A stretch of 64,000 nt of DNA from Streptomyces goshikiensis (GCF_014650555.1 NZ_BMVE01000005.1:434001-498000), one strand, 5' to 3'; shown: positions 17,139-26,013, counted from the stretch's first letter. Notes: generated by a model from the letters alone, not told the origin. Made by a program: numbers and translations.

Positions 17139-18140
17139 CTACGGCGCCTGCGCCGTGGATCCCCGGACCACCAGCTCCGGCTGGAAGACGTACTCCGTGC
17201 GCTGGACCGGGGTGCCCGCGACCGACTCCAGGAGGGCGCCGACCGCGGCCGTCGCCATCGCGCGGACCGGCTGGCGGACGGTGGTCAGCGGGGGATCCGT
17301 GAAGGCGATCAGCGGGGAGTCGTCGAAACCGACCACCGAGACGTCCTCGGGCACCCGCAGCCCCCGCTCGCGGGCCGCGCGGATGACGCCGAGGGCCATC
17401 GGGTCGCTGCCGCAGACGATGCCCGTGCAGCCTCGGTCGAGCAGGGCGCCGCCCGCCGCGTGGCCGCCCTCCACCGTGAACAGGGTGCGCTGGATGAGCC
17501 CCTCGGCCTCCGCCCCGGGGACGGCCGCCACGAAGCCCTGTTCCTTGCGGGCCGAGGGGACGTACCGCGTCGGCCCGATGGCGAGGCCGATCCGCCGGTG
17601 CCCGAGGTCCGCCAGGTGACGTACCGCCATGTCCGCGGCCGCCCGGTCGTCCGGGGAGATGAACGGGGCGTTGACCTGCTCGTTGAAGCCGTTGATCAGG
17701 ACGAAGGGGATGCCCCGGGAGGAGAGCCGCTGGTAGCGGGAGGGGTCCGCCGCCGAGTCCGCGTGCAGCCCGGACAGGAACATGATCCCGGTGACCCCCC
17801 GCTCCACCAGCTGCTCCACCAGCTCGTCCTCGGTGGCCCCGCCCGGGGTCTGCGTGCACAGCACCGGCGTGTAGCCGTGGCCCGCCAGCGCCTGCTCTAT
17901 GACCTGCGCGAACGCCGGGAAGATGGGGTTGGTCAGCTCCGGGATCAGCAGGCCCACCAGGCCGTTGCTGCGGCGGCGCAGCCGCACCGGCCGTTCGTAG
18001 CCGAGCAGGTCGAGCGCGGCCAGCACCTTGTGCCGGGTGCCGGCCGCGACGCCCGTCTTCCCGTTGAGCACCCGGCTGACGGTCGCCTCGCTGACCTGGG
18101 CCTGCGCGGCGATGTCCGTCAGCCGTAGCGGGGAGGTCAC
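17139..18140 (-). CDS. LacI-family regulator, MalR paralogue
   Basis: A 333-residue LacI/GalR repressor. The helix-turn-helix is LTDIAAQAQVSEATVSRVLN followed by the hinge, then the periplasmic-binding-protein-like effector domain (GLVGLLIPELTNPIFPAFAQ and later VSVVGFDDSPLIAFTDPPLT). Its GTG start overlaps the stop of the upstream alpha-glucosidase by four bases, so it is translated from the malEFG-glucosidase mRNA. It is clearly paralogous to the regulator at 24888-25919 on the other flank of malEFG, with near-identical recognition-helix residues, so both may bind the same operators. Whether one responds to a different sugar is unknown. Confidence 0.92.
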   Translation of the reverse strand: MTSPLRLTDIAAQAQVSEATVSRVLNGKTGVAAGTRHKVLAALDLLGYERPVRLRRRSNGLVGLLIPELTNPIFPAFAQVIEQALAGHGYTPVLCTQTPGGATEDELVEQLVERGVTGIMFLSGLHADSAADPSRYQRLSSRGIPFVLINGFNEQVNAPFISPDDRAAADMAVRHLADLGHRRIGLAIGPTRYVPSARKEQGFVAAVPGAEAEGLIQRTLFTVEGGHAAGGALLDRGCTGIVCGSDPMALGVIRAARERGLRVPEDVSVVGFDDSPLIAFTDPPLTTVRQPVRAMATAAVGALLESVAGTPVQRTEYVFQPELVVRGSTAQAP

Positions 18141-19747
18141 ACCTGCCACCACACCGCCGTGTCGGCCCCGAGGACCGCGGGATCGGCCGGGTCGGCCGGG
18201 GCGGCGCTGGCGAGGAGGGCCGTCCCGGGCGGGGTGAGACGGACGGCCTCGGCCGTGGTGTTGACGGTGCAGACGAAGTCGCCCCGGCGGAAGGCCAGCA
18301 CGCCGGCCGGCGCCGCCAGCCACTCCACCGCGTCGCCCGCGCCCAGGTCCGCCCGCTCCCGGCGGATCCGCAGCGCCGCCCGGTACAGCTCCAGGGTGGA
18401 GGCCGGGTCGCCCGTCTGGGCCTCGACGCTCAGCCCGGCCCACTGCGCGGGCTGGGGCAGCCAGCTGCCGCCGTCGCCGAAGCCGTACGGGGCCTCGGTG
18501 CCGGACCAGGGCAGCGGCACCCGGCAGCCGTCGCGCAGCCCGTCCTGGCCGTTCTCCTTGAAGAAGGAGGGGTCCTGGCGCACCTCGTCGGGGAGGTCGG
18601 TGACCTCGGGCAGGCCGAGTTCCTCGCCCTGGTAGACGTACGCCGAACCGGGCAGCGCCAGCATCAGCAGCGCGGCCGCCCGCGCCCGGGCCAGCCCCTG
18701 CTCTCCGCCCCCGTAGCGCGTGACGTGACGTACGACGTCGTGGTTGGAGAGCACCCACGTCGTCGGGGCGCCCACGGGCCGCATCGCGTCGAGGGACTCG
18801 TCGATCGCCGCGCGCAGCGCCTCGGCGTCCCAGCCGGTGTTCAGGTAGTGGAAGTTGAACGCCTGGTGCAGCTCGTCGGGGCGCAGGTAGAGCGCGGTGC
18901 GGTCGGCGCTCGGCGTCCAGGCCTCGGCGACGCCGATGCGGTCGCCGGCGTACTCGTCGAGGACGGTGCGCCAGGAGCGGTAGATCTCGTGGACGCCGTC
19001 CTGGTCGAAGAAGGGCAGCACCTGGTTGCCGAGCAGCTTGAGCTGCTCGTCGCGGCCGAGGTCGGGCAGCCCGGGGGCCTTGACGAGGCCGTGGGCGACG
19101 TCGATGCGGAAGCCGTCGGTGCCGAGGTCGAGCCAGAAGCGCAGGATGGAGCGGAACTCGTCCTGGACGGCGGGGTGTTCCCAGTTGAAGTCGGGCTGCT
19201 CGGGGGCGAACAGGTGCAGGTACCACTCGCCGTCCGCGACGCGGGTCCAGGCGGGGCCGCCGAAGATGGACTCCCAGTCGTTGGGCGGCTCGGCGCCGTC
19301 GGCGCCCCGGCCCGGGCGGAAGTGGAAGCGCTCGCGCAGCGGGGTGCCGGGGCCTTCGCGCAGCGCCTGCTTGAACCATTCGTGCTGGTCGGAGCAGTGG
19401 TTGGGGACGAGGTCCACGATGATCCGCAGGCCCAGGGCATGGGCTTCGCGGATCACCGCGTCGGCGTCGTGCAGGGTGCCGAACATCGGGTCGATGGCCC
19501 GGTAGTCGGCGACGTCGTAGCCCGCGTCGGCCTGCGGGGAGGCGTAGAACGGGCTGAGCCAGACGGCGTCGACGCCCAGTTCCTTGAGGTAGGGGAGCCG
19601 GCGCCGGACGCCTTCGAGGTCCCCCATCCCGTCCCCGTTGCTGTCGGCGAAGCTGCGCGGATAGACCTGGTAGATCACCGCTTCTCTCCACCAGCCGGGC
19701 CGGGTGCCGGTCGTGGTGGGAAGAGCGTCGGCGAGGTGCTGGGTCAT
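18137..19747 (-). CDS. Cytosolic GH13 alpha-glucosidase (copy 1)
   Basis: A 536-residue GH13 enzyme of the oligo-1,6-glucosidase/alpha-glucosidase group, starting MTQHLADALP; no signal peptide. Conserved regions include WWREAVIYQVYPRSF, LVPNHCSDQHEWF, GTDGFRIDVAHG with the nucleophile Asp, IGVAEAW with the acid/base Glu, and VLSNHDVVRH. It should hydrolyse imported maltodextrins to glucose. It follows malG by about 95 bp and is followed by the LacI gene with a four-base overlap. A 187-bp tract (18586-18772) is 186/187 identical to the second glucosidase gene at 24220-24406, while flanking parts differ widely at third codon positions. Confidence 0.94.
   Translation of the reverse strand: MTQHLADALPTTTGTRPGWWREAVIYQVYPRSFADSNGDGMGDLEGVRRRLPYLKELGVDAVWLSPFYASPQADAGYDVADYRAIDPMFGTLHDADAVIREAHALGLRIIVDLVPNHCSDQHEWFKQALREGPGTPLRERFHFRPGRGADGAEPPNDWESIFGGPAWTRVADGEWYLHLFAPEQPDFNWEHPAVQDEFRSILRFWLDLGTDGFRIDVAHGLVKAPGLPDLGRDEQLKLLGNQVLPFFDQDGVHEIYRSWRTVLDEYAGDRIGVAEAWTPSADRTALYLRPDELHQAFNFHYLNTGWDAEALRAAIDESLDAMRPVGAPTTWVLSNHDVVRHVTRYGGGEQGLARARAAALLMLALPGSAYVYQGEELGLPEVTDLPDEVRQDPSFFKENGQDGLRDGCRVPLPWSGTEAPYGFGDGGSWLPQPAQWAGLSVEAQTGDPASTLELYRAALRIRRERADLGAGDAVEWLAAPAGVLAFRRGDFVCTVNTTAEAVRLTPPGTALLASAAPADPADPAVLGADTAVWWQV
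18586..18772 (-). repeat. Near-identical inverted tract, copy A
   Basis: This 187-bp stretch of alpha-glucosidase copy 1 matches 24220-24406 on the opposite strand with one difference (GGCGGAGAG here, GGCGGCGAG there). It covers the NHDVVRH region and the following helix. The match ends abruptly on both sides. Confidence 0.9.
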
Positions 19748-19842
19748 GTCGTCCTTGAAGAGATCGGGCCGGGGGTGAGAGGGGGCAGGCAGGGAGGTCA
19801 GCCCTGGTCGCGAGCGGCCGGTCGGCGCTCGCCCGAAGGGGG

Positions 19843-20700
19843 TCAGCCCTTGGTCGCGCCTGCCGTCATCCCGGCGACGAGGTGACGCTGGGCGAAGAGG
19901 AAGAAGAGCGCCGCGGGGATCGCGATGAGGACCGAGGCGGCCGTCATCGGACCCCAGTTGGCGGTGTACTGGGTCACGAAGGTCTGCAGGCCCCCGGCCA
20001 GGGTGAGGTTCTCGTCGCCGACCATGAAGGCGGAGGCGTACGCGACCTCGCCCCAGGCGGTGATGAACGAGTAGAAGCCGGTGACCGCGAGGCCGGGCTT
20101 GGCCAGCGGGAGGATGAGGCGCCAGAAGGTACCGAAGGGGTTGAGCCCGTCGACCCGGCCGGATTCGTCGATCTCGACCGGGATGGTGTCGAAGAACCCC
20201 TTCATCATCCAGGCGCAGAACGGCACCGCGATGGTGAGGTAGGTGATGATCAGGCCGAGCGGCTGGTTGAGCAGCCCCATCTGTCCCATGAGGTTGTAGA
20301 GCGGGACGATGAGGATGGCCATGGGGAACATCTGCGTGATGAGCAGGGTCCACATCAGCGGCTTCATGCCGGGGAACTTGAACCGGCTGACGGCGTACCC
20401 GGTGGTGGCCGCGATGAACACGCCGAGGACGGTGGTGATGCCGGCGACCAGGACGGAGTTGCCGAACCAGGTGAAGAAGGAGGTCTCCTCCACCAGGTAC
20501 CGGTAGTTGTCGAAGGTGGGTTCCTTGACGAAGTCCGTGGTGATGGCGTGCTTCGCGGGCTTGAGCGAGGTCAGGACGACCCACAGCACCGGGAAGACGG
20601 CGATCACGGAGGCCGCGAGCAGGGTGGTGTGCAGGCCGGCGGAGGCCAGCGGGGAGCGCTTGCCGCGCGCGGGCGGCGACGTACGAGTGGTCACGGTCAC
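19843..20700 (-). CDS. malG: Maltodextrin ABC transporter permease MalG
   Basis: Inner-membrane permease of 285 residues with six predicted helices. The cytoplasmic EAA-like loop reads EIDESGRVDGLNPFGTFWRL, the site that contacts the ATPase. GTG 20700 overlaps the malF stop (GTGA), so the two permeases are coupled. Together with MalE and MalF it imports maltose and maltodextrins. No ATPase gene is in the cluster; Streptomyces carbohydrate importers commonly share the multiple-sugar ATPase MsiK, encoded elsewhere. Confidence 0.95.
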   Translation of the reverse strand: MTVTTRTSPPARGKRSPLASAGLHTTLLAASVIAVFPVLWVVLTSLKPAKHAITTDFVKEPTFDNYRYLVEETSFFTWFGNSVLVAGITTVLGVFIAATTGYAVSRFKFPGMKPLMWTLLITQMFPMAILIVPLYNLMGQMGLLNQPLGLIITYLTIAVPFCAWMMKGFFDTIPVEIDESGRVDGLNPFGTFWRLILPLAKPGLAVTGFYSFITAWGEVAYASAFMVGDENLTLAGGLQTFVTQYTANWGPMTAASVLIAIPAALFFLFAQRHLVAGMTAGATKG

Positions 20701-21734
20701 CACACCTCTCCCTGCTTGCGCAGCGAGCGCCGGTAGACCAGCGCGAAGATCATGAGCAGGGCGAGGATCAGCACGCCCCAGGTGGCGGAGCCTGCGAAGT
20801 CGCGCGGGCTGGAGATGAAGGCCTCCTTGAAGGCCTGGGTCACCAGGATCTCGGTGGCGTCGCCCGGACCGCCCCGGGTGAGCAGGAAGATCACCGGGAA
20901 CATGTTGAAGGTCCAGATGGTGGAGAGCAGGATCACCGTCATGCTCACCGAGCGCAGCCCGGGCACGGTGATGTGCCGGAAGCGCTGCCAGGCGGAGGCC
21001 CCGTCCATCTCGGCGGCTTCGTAGAGCTCGCCGGGGATCGACTGGAGGCCGCCGAGCAGGGCGACCATCATGAAGGGGACGCCGAGCCAGACGTTGACGC
21101 TGATGACGGCGACCTTGGCCCAGGTCGGGTCGTCGAGCCACGGGATCGCGGAGATCCCGCCGCCGTCGAGGAGCTTGTTGAGGATGCCGTTGTCGCGGTT
21201 GAAGAGGAACCGCCAGGCGAAGACGGAGACGAAGCCGGGGACGGCCCAGGGCAGGATGAGGGCCATCCGGTAGGCGGCGCGGCCGCGGAACTCGCGGTTC
21301 AGCATGTTGGCCAGGACCAGGCCGAGCGTGAAGGTGATCGACACGCACAGCACGGTCCAGGTGACGGTCCACACCAGCCGCTGCAGGAACACCGGGTCGG
21401 TGAGGACGTCGGCGTAGTTGTCGAGGCCGACGAACTGGTACGTCGCCTCGATGTGGTTGGCGCCGATCGTCCGGCCGACGTTGCGCTCGTTGGCGTCGGT
21501 CAGCGACAGGTAGACGCCGCGGACGAGCGGCCAGCCGATGATCACGCCGAGGACGAGCACCACGGGGGCGACCATGGCCCAGGCGTACCAGTGGGTGGCG
21601 AGGGCGCGCCCCAGTCCACCACCGCTGCGGCCGGTGGCCCTGCTGTCAGTCCAGCGGCTCCGGCCGCGGGCGTCGTCGGTGTTCTCGACGTCGCCCGCGG
21701 CCTTCGCCACCGACTGGCTGGTGTGAGCAGCCAT
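20697..21734 (-). CDS. malF: Maltodextrin ABC transporter permease MalF
   Basis: A 345-residue permease with an approximately 45-residue hydrophilic N-terminal extension and six helices starting at WYAWAMVAPVVLVLGV. The EAA loop is EAAEMDGASAWQRFRHITVP. It begins seven bases after the malE stop and overlaps malG. The large MalF periplasmic domain of enterobacteria is absent, as is usual in actinomycetes. Confidence 0.95.
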   Translation of the reverse strand: MAAHTSQSVAKAAGDVENTDDARGRSRWTDSRATGRSGGGLGRALATHWYAWAMVAPVVLVLGVIIGWPLVRGVYLSLTDANERNVGRTIGANHIEATYQFVGLDNYADVLTDPVFLQRLVWTVTWTVLCVSITFTLGLVLANMLNREFRGRAAYRMALILPWAVPGFVSVFAWRFLFNRDNGILNKLLDGGGISAIPWLDDPTWAKVAVISVNVWLGVPFMMVALLGGLQSIPGELYEAAEMDGASAWQRFRHITVPGLRSVSMTVILLSTIWTFNMFPVIFLLTRGGPGDATEILVTQAFKEAFISSPRDFAGSATWGVLILALLMIFALVYRRSLRKQGEVW

Positions 21735-21741
21735 CTTCTCG

Positions 21742-23016
21742 TTACTTCCAGCCCTTGAGGATCTTGCGGAACTCGGTGCCGGCCGCCTTGGCCGCGTCCT
21801 CCGGGGTGGAGGCACCGGTGACCGCCTTGGTCCACTCGACCTTCAGCGGCTCGAAGAGGGCGCCGTTCTCCGGGATCCAGGCGCGCTCGACGGCCTTGTC
21901 CACGGCCGGCTTGAAGAACTGGACCATCTCGCTGGACTTGACGTCCGGCTGCTCGTAGGCGGCGGTCCGGGTCGGGAGCAGGCTGAGCTCCTTGGTGGAC
22001 TGCACCTGCACGTCCTGCGAGGTCATGTACTCGACGAAGGCGTGCGCGGCGGAGCGGTTCTTGGAACCGGCGTAGACGGCGAGGTCGTGGCCGCCCTGCG
22101 GGGAACCGGCCTTGGCGGAGCCGGCCGGGACGGCGGCGACGCCGAGGTTGGCCTTGTCCTTGAACTGGTCACCGGCGTAGGTGTCGGCGACGGCCCAGGG
22201 GCCGTTGATCATCATGGCGACCTCGCCGGACTTGAAGGCCGTCTGCATGTTGTTCCAGCCGTCGGTGGCGTTGGTGATCGCCGCGCCGGAGCTGACCAGT
22301 TCGCGGGCGGCCTTGAAGGCCTTGACGCCGGCCGCGTTGTCGACGGTGACCGTCTTGGTCTTCGCGTCGACCAGGTCGCCGCCCTCGCCGTAGATGAACG
22401 GCAGGGACCAGTAGGAGTCGTCGCCGCGCAGGTAGTAGCCGGGCTTGCCGGTCTTGGCCTTGACGGCCGCCGAGGCGGTCTTCAGCTCCTCCAGGGTGGT
22501 GGGGGGCTGGACGCCGGCGTCGGCGAGCATCTTCTTGTTGTAGAAGAGGCCGAGGGTGTCGATGACCTGCGGGACGGCGTAGGTCTTGCCCTCGAACTTG
22601 CCGCTGGCCGCGGCCTGCGGGAGGAACTCGGCGTCGACCTTCTTGGCCGCGTCCGCCGGGACCTCGTCGAGGTAGCCGAGCGAGGCGAAGTCGGCGACCC
22701 AGCCGACGTCGGCGCGGATCACGTCGGGAGCGTCGGAGCCGCTGCTGAAGGCGTTCTTGGCCTTGTTCTGCGCATCGCCGTACGGGATGTTGACGTACTT
22801 GACGGTGACCTTCGGGTGCTTCGCCGTGAAGGCCTCGGCGATCTTCTGGAAGGTCGCCTTCTCGGCGTCACCGGAGGTGTCCCACCACGTGACCGTGCCG
22901 GAGAGCTCTCCGCCGGCCTTCGTGTCGCCACCGTCGCCCTTGGTGTCACCGCCGCAAGCCGTAGCCGCGAGCGCCAGGGTCGCGACCAGCGCGGTGGCCG
23001 CTATGCCACGCCGCAT
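21742..23016 (-). CDS. malE: Maltodextrin-binding lipoprotein MalE
   Basis: A 424-residue extracytoplasmic solute-binding protein (family 1). The lipobox LAATAC places the lipidated Cys at residue 21. The body contains GTVTWWDTSGDAE at the N-terminus, DVIRADVGWVADF, and the sugar-contact region EVAMMINGPWAVAD. It anchors to the outer membrane face and delivers maltodextrins to MalFG. The start has an AAGGAG ribosome site. It is first in the malEFG-glucosidase-lacI operon and divergent from a second glucosidase-lacI pair, with 222 bp between. Confidence 0.96.
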   Translation of the reverse strand: MRRGIAATALVATLALAATACGGDTKGDGGDTKAGGELSGTVTWWDTSGDAEKATFQKIAEAFTAKHPKVTVKYVNIPYGDAQNKAKNAFSSGSDAPDVIRADVGWVADFASLGYLDEVPADAAKKVDAEFLPQAAASGKFEGKTYAVPQVIDTLGLFYNKKMLADAGVQPPTTLEELKTASAAVKAKTGKPGYYLRGDDSYWSLPFIYGEGGDLVDAKTKTVTVDNAAGVKAFKAARELVSSGAAITNATDGWNNMQTAFKSGEVAMMINGPWAVADTYAGDQFKDKANLGVAAVPAGSAKAGSPQGGHDLAVYAGSKNRSAAHAFVEYMTSQDVQVQSTKELSLLPTRTAAYEQPDVKSSEMVQFFKPAVDKAVERAWIPENGALFEPLKVEWTKAVTGASTPEDAAKAAGTEFRKILKGWK

Positions 23017-23100
23017 ATGAACTCCTTCGATGATCCCGGCCGCTCCCTCGCGGTCCCGAGTTGCCAGGAACGTAACAAGCCTGAAAGCCGACCGAAAGAC

Positions 23101-23121
23101 CTTGCGGCAATTTTCTGCAAG
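23101..23121. promoter_or_regulatory. Candidate MalR operator upstream of malE
   Basis: Inverted repeat CTTGC (23101-23105) and GCAAG (23117-23121) separated by 11 bases, about 85 bp before the malE start on the minus strand and 118 bp before the glucosidase start on the plus strand. Its half-sites match those upstream of the amylase gene. Confidence 0.5.
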
Positions 23122-23238
23122 GGCCGTTGATCGTTACATCCACGTGTCCGTACGGTTGCCGCAGCTTGCTGTTAGTTCGAATGACCTTCGACCCGTCAGG
23201 CCCGCAACCAGGGGGCACGCACGCGCGTTGACCCCGAT

Positions 23239-24861
23239 ATGACCCATGACCTGACCGCTTCCCGGCTTGCAAGCGCTTCCAGCAACGCCGCCGCGAACAG
23301 CGGCTGGTGGCGTGATGCCGTCATCTACCAGGTGTACGTCCGCTCCTTCGCGGACAGCGACGGAGACGGCGTCGGCGACCTGCGCGGGGTGCGCACCCGC
23401 CTGCCGCACCTGGCCCGGCTCGGGGTCGACGCCGTGTGGCTGACCCCCTTCTACGTCTCCCCGCAGGCCGACGGCGGCTACGACGTCGCCGACTACCGGG
23501 CCGTCGATCCCCTCTTCGGGGACCTCGCCGACGCCGACGACCTCGTCCGGGCCGCGCACGCGCTGGGGCTGCGGGTCATCGTGGACGTGGTGCCGAACCA
23601 CACCTCCGAGGAGCACGTCTGGTTCCGCGCCGCCCTCGCCGGGGAGCCCGGGGCCCGCGAGCGGTACTGGTTCCGCCCCGGCCGCGGCGCCGACGGGGCC
23701 GAGCCGCCCAACGACTGGGAGTCGGTCTTCGGCGGTCCCGCCTGGACCCGGGTGCCCGACGGCGACTGGTACCTGCACCTGTTCGCCCCCGAGCAGCCCG
23801 ACCTGAACTGGGACCACCCCGAGGTCGCCGGGGAATTCGCCTCCGTGCTGCGCTTCTGGCTCGACCTCGGCGTGGACGGCTTCCGCGTGGACGTGGCCCA
23901 CGGCATGGTCAAGGCCCCGGGCCTGCCCGACATCGGCCGCGGCGCCCAGGCCACCCTGATCGGCACCGAGCCGCTCCCCTTCTTCGACCAGGACGGGGTC
24001 CACGAGATCCACCGCTCCTGGCGGCTGCTCCTCGACTCCTACGGGGACGGGCGGATCGGGGTCGCCGAGGCCTGGGCCCCCACCTCGGAGCGGCTCGCCC
24101 TGTACGTCCGGCCCGACGAGCTGCACCAGGCCTTCAACTTCCGGTTCCTGAACTGCCCCTGGGACCCGGCCGCGATGCGCACCGTCATCGACGAGTCCCT
24201 CGCCGCCACCGCCTCGGTCGGCGCCCCGACGACGTGGGTGCTCTCCAACCACGACGTCGTACGTCACGTCACGCGCTACGGGGGCGGCGAGCAGGGGCTG
24301 GCCCGGGCGCGGGCGGCCGCGCTGCTGATGCTGGCGCTGCCCGGTTCGGCGTACGTCTACCAGGGCGAGGAACTCGGCCTGCCCGAGGTCACCGACCTCC
24401 CCGACGGAGCCCGCCAGGACCCCGCGTTCCACCGCACCGCGGGGCAGGACGGGCTGCGCGACGGCTGCCGGGTGCCGCTGCCCTGGTCCGCCGACGGGGC
24501 CCCGTACGGCTTCGGCGAGGGCGGCAGCTGGCTCCCGCAGCCCGCCGGCTGGGGCGCTCTCAGCGTCGAGGCCCAGACCGGCGACCCGCACTCCACGCTG
24601 GAGCTGTACCGGGCGGCGCTGGAGCTGCGCCGGGCCCTGCCCGGCCTCGGCTCCCCGGACGCGGGCCCGCTGGGCTGGCTGTCCGCGCCCGAGGGGGTGC
24701 TCCTCTTCTCCCGCCCCGGCTTCGCCTGCACCCTCAACACTCTGGACATCCCGGTCGAAATGCCCTCCCCCGGCCGGCCGGTCCTCTCCAGCGCCCCAGT
24801 CGAGACCGACGGCCGCACCGTCCTGCTTCCCCCCGATTCGTGCACGTGGTGGGCTTTCTGA
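23239..24861 (+). CDS. Cytosolic GH13 alpha-glucosidase (copy 2)
   Basis: A 540-residue GH13 alpha-glucosidase, paralogue of the minus-strand copy on the other side of malEFG. Motifs: WWRDAVIYQVYVRSF, VVPNHTSEEHVWF, GVDGFRVDVAHG with the nucleophile Asp, IGVAEAW and VLSNHDVVRH. The ATG at 23239 lacks a clear ribosome site but no other start codon precedes the conserved WWRDAV segment. A palindromic operator candidate lies within the first 15 codons. It should split maltodextrins in the cytosol, so the cell carries two isoenzymes. It is followed by malR after 26 bp. Confidence 0.93.
   Translation: MTHDLTASRLASASSNAAANSGWWRDAVIYQVYVRSFADSDGDGVGDLRGVRTRLPHLARLGVDAVWLTPFYVSPQADGGYDVADYRAVDPLFGDLADADDLVRAAHALGLRVIVDVVPNHTSEEHVWFRAALAGEPGARERYWFRPGRGADGAEPPNDWESVFGGPAWTRVPDGDWYLHLFAPEQPDLNWDHPEVAGEFASVLRFWLDLGVDGFRVDVAHGMVKAPGLPDIGRGAQATLIGTEPLPFFDQDGVHEIHRSWRLLLDSYGDGRIGVAEAWAPTSERLALYVRPDELHQAFNFRFLNCPWDPAAMRTVIDESLAATASVGAPTTWVLSNHDVVRHVTRYGGGEQGLARARAAALLMLALPGSAYVYQGEELGLPEVTDLPDGARQDPAFHRTAGQDGLRDGCRVPLPWSADGAPYGFGEGGSWLPQPAGWGALSVEAQTGDPHSTLELYRAALELRRALPGLGSPDAGPLGWLSAPEGVLLFSRPGFACTLNTLDIPVEMPSPGRPVLSSAPVETDGRTVLLPPDSCTWWAF
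23264..23280 (+). promoter_or_regulatory. Candidate LacI-type operator inside the 5' coding region
   Basis: GGCTTGCAAGCGCTTCC contains two overlapping palindromes, CTTGCAAG (23266-23273) and AAGCGCTT (23271-23278), centred on the CG typical of LacI-family operators. It begins 25 bases after the A of the start codon. Binding there would block elongation or form a loop with the intergenic site. Confidence 0.5.
24220..24406 (+). repeat. Near-identical inverted tract, copy B
   Basis: Partner of 18586-18772, 186 of 187 bases identical in inverted orientation about 5.4 kb away, within alpha-glucosidase copy 2. Confidence 0.9.
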
Positions 24862-24873
24862 GGCGGCTACCGG

Positions 24874-24879
24874 TACAGT
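24874..24879 (+). promoter_or_regulatory. Candidate -10 element of malR
   Basis: TACAGT lies eight bases before the malR GTG in the 26-bp gap after the glucosidase gene, so malR may have its own near-leaderless promoter in addition to readthrough. Confidence 0.4.
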
Positions 24880-24887
24880 CCAATCCC

Positions 24888-25919
24888 GTGACCGCACGGC
24901 TCGCCGACATCGCAGCCCAGGCGGGGGTCAGCGAAGCCACAGTCAGCCGCGTGCTCAACGGCAAGCCCGGTGTGGCCGCAGGCACCCGCGAATCCGTGCT
25001 GGCCGCCCTCGACGTCCTCGGCTACGAGCGCCCCGTCAAGCTGCGCCAGCGCAGCGCGGGGCTCGTCGGCCTGATAACGCCCGAGCTGGACAACCCCATC
25101 TTCCCGGCGCTCGCCCAGGTCATCGGCCAGGCGCTGACCCGGCAGGGGTACACGCCGGTGCTCGCCACCCAGACCCCCGGCGGGTCCACGGAGGACGAGC
25201 TCACCGAGATGCTGGTCGACCGCGGGGTCTCCGGGATCATCTTCGTGTCCGGGCTGCACGCCGACACCACGGCCGACATGGGCCGTTATGACCAACTTCG
25301 CGGGCAGGGCGTTCCGTACGTCCTCATCAACGGGTTCTCCGACAAGGTGCAGGCTCCCTTCGTCTCCCCCGACGACCGGGCCGCGATGCAGCTCGCGGTG
25401 ACCCACCTGACCGCGCTCGGGCACACCCGGATCGGGCTCGCGGTCGGCCCCAAGCGCTTCGTGCCGGTGCTCCGCAAGATCGAGGGCTTCCGGCTCGGGA
25501 TGAAGGAGCGGCTCGGGCTCGACGAGGCCGAGACCGAGGAACTCGTCCAGCACTCCCTCTACTCGCTGGAGGGCGGGCAGGCCGCCGCGACCGCGCTCAT
25601 CGCGCGGGGCTGCACGGCCATCGTCTGCGCGAGCGACATGATGGCGCTCGGCGCGATCCGCGCGGCCCGGCAGCAGGGGCTGCGGGTGCCGCAGGACGTG
25701 TCGGTCGTCGGCTTCGACGACTCCCCCCTCATAGCGTTCACCGATCCGCCGCTGACCACGATCCGGCAGCCCGTGCAGGCGATGGGGCAGGCCGCGGTGC
25801 GGACCCTGCTGGAGGAGATCGGCGGTACTCCGGCCCCGCACTGCGAGTTCGTCTTCCTGCCCGAGCTGGTCGTCCGCGGCTCCACCGCGTCCGGGCCCGC
25901 CCAGCGGCGTATGCCGTAG
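24888..25919 (+). CDS. malR: Maltose regulator MalR (LacI family)
   Basis: A 343-residue LacI/GalR repressor starting VTARLADIAAQ, with helix-turn-helix LADIAAQAGVSEATVSRVLN. The effector domain includes GLVGLITPELDNPIFPALAQ, QTPGGSTEDELTEMLVDRGV and VSVVGFDDSPLIAF. The sequence closely resembles the S. coelicolor MalR I remember, the repressor of malEFG and of amylase genes. It is longer and more canonical than the paralogue at 17139-18140. GTG 24888 is supported by the conserved start of the DNA-binding domain and a -10-like hexamer upstream. Confidence 0.94.
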   Translation: MTARLADIAAQAGVSEATVSRVLNGKPGVAAGTRESVLAALDVLGYERPVKLRQRSAGLVGLITPELDNPIFPALAQVIGQALTRQGYTPVLATQTPGGSTEDELTEMLVDRGVSGIIFVSGLHADTTADMGRYDQLRGQGVPYVLINGFSDKVQAPFVSPDDRAAMQLAVTHLTALGHTRIGLAVGPKRFVPVLRKIEGFRLGMKERLGLDEAETEELVQHSLYSLEGGQAAATALIARGCTAIVCASDMMALGAIRAARQQGLRVPQDVSVVGFDDSPLIAFTDPPLTTIRQPVQAMGQAAVRTLLEEIGGTPAPHCEFVFLPELVVRGSTASGPAQRRMP

Positions 25920-26013
25920 GGTTCGCGCGTCGTCCCCAAGGCGGACCGACTGCGTCGAAGACCGTCCCGGGGGATGATCGGAGGCGGGAACGGATCTGGC
26001 AGACTCTTGGCCC

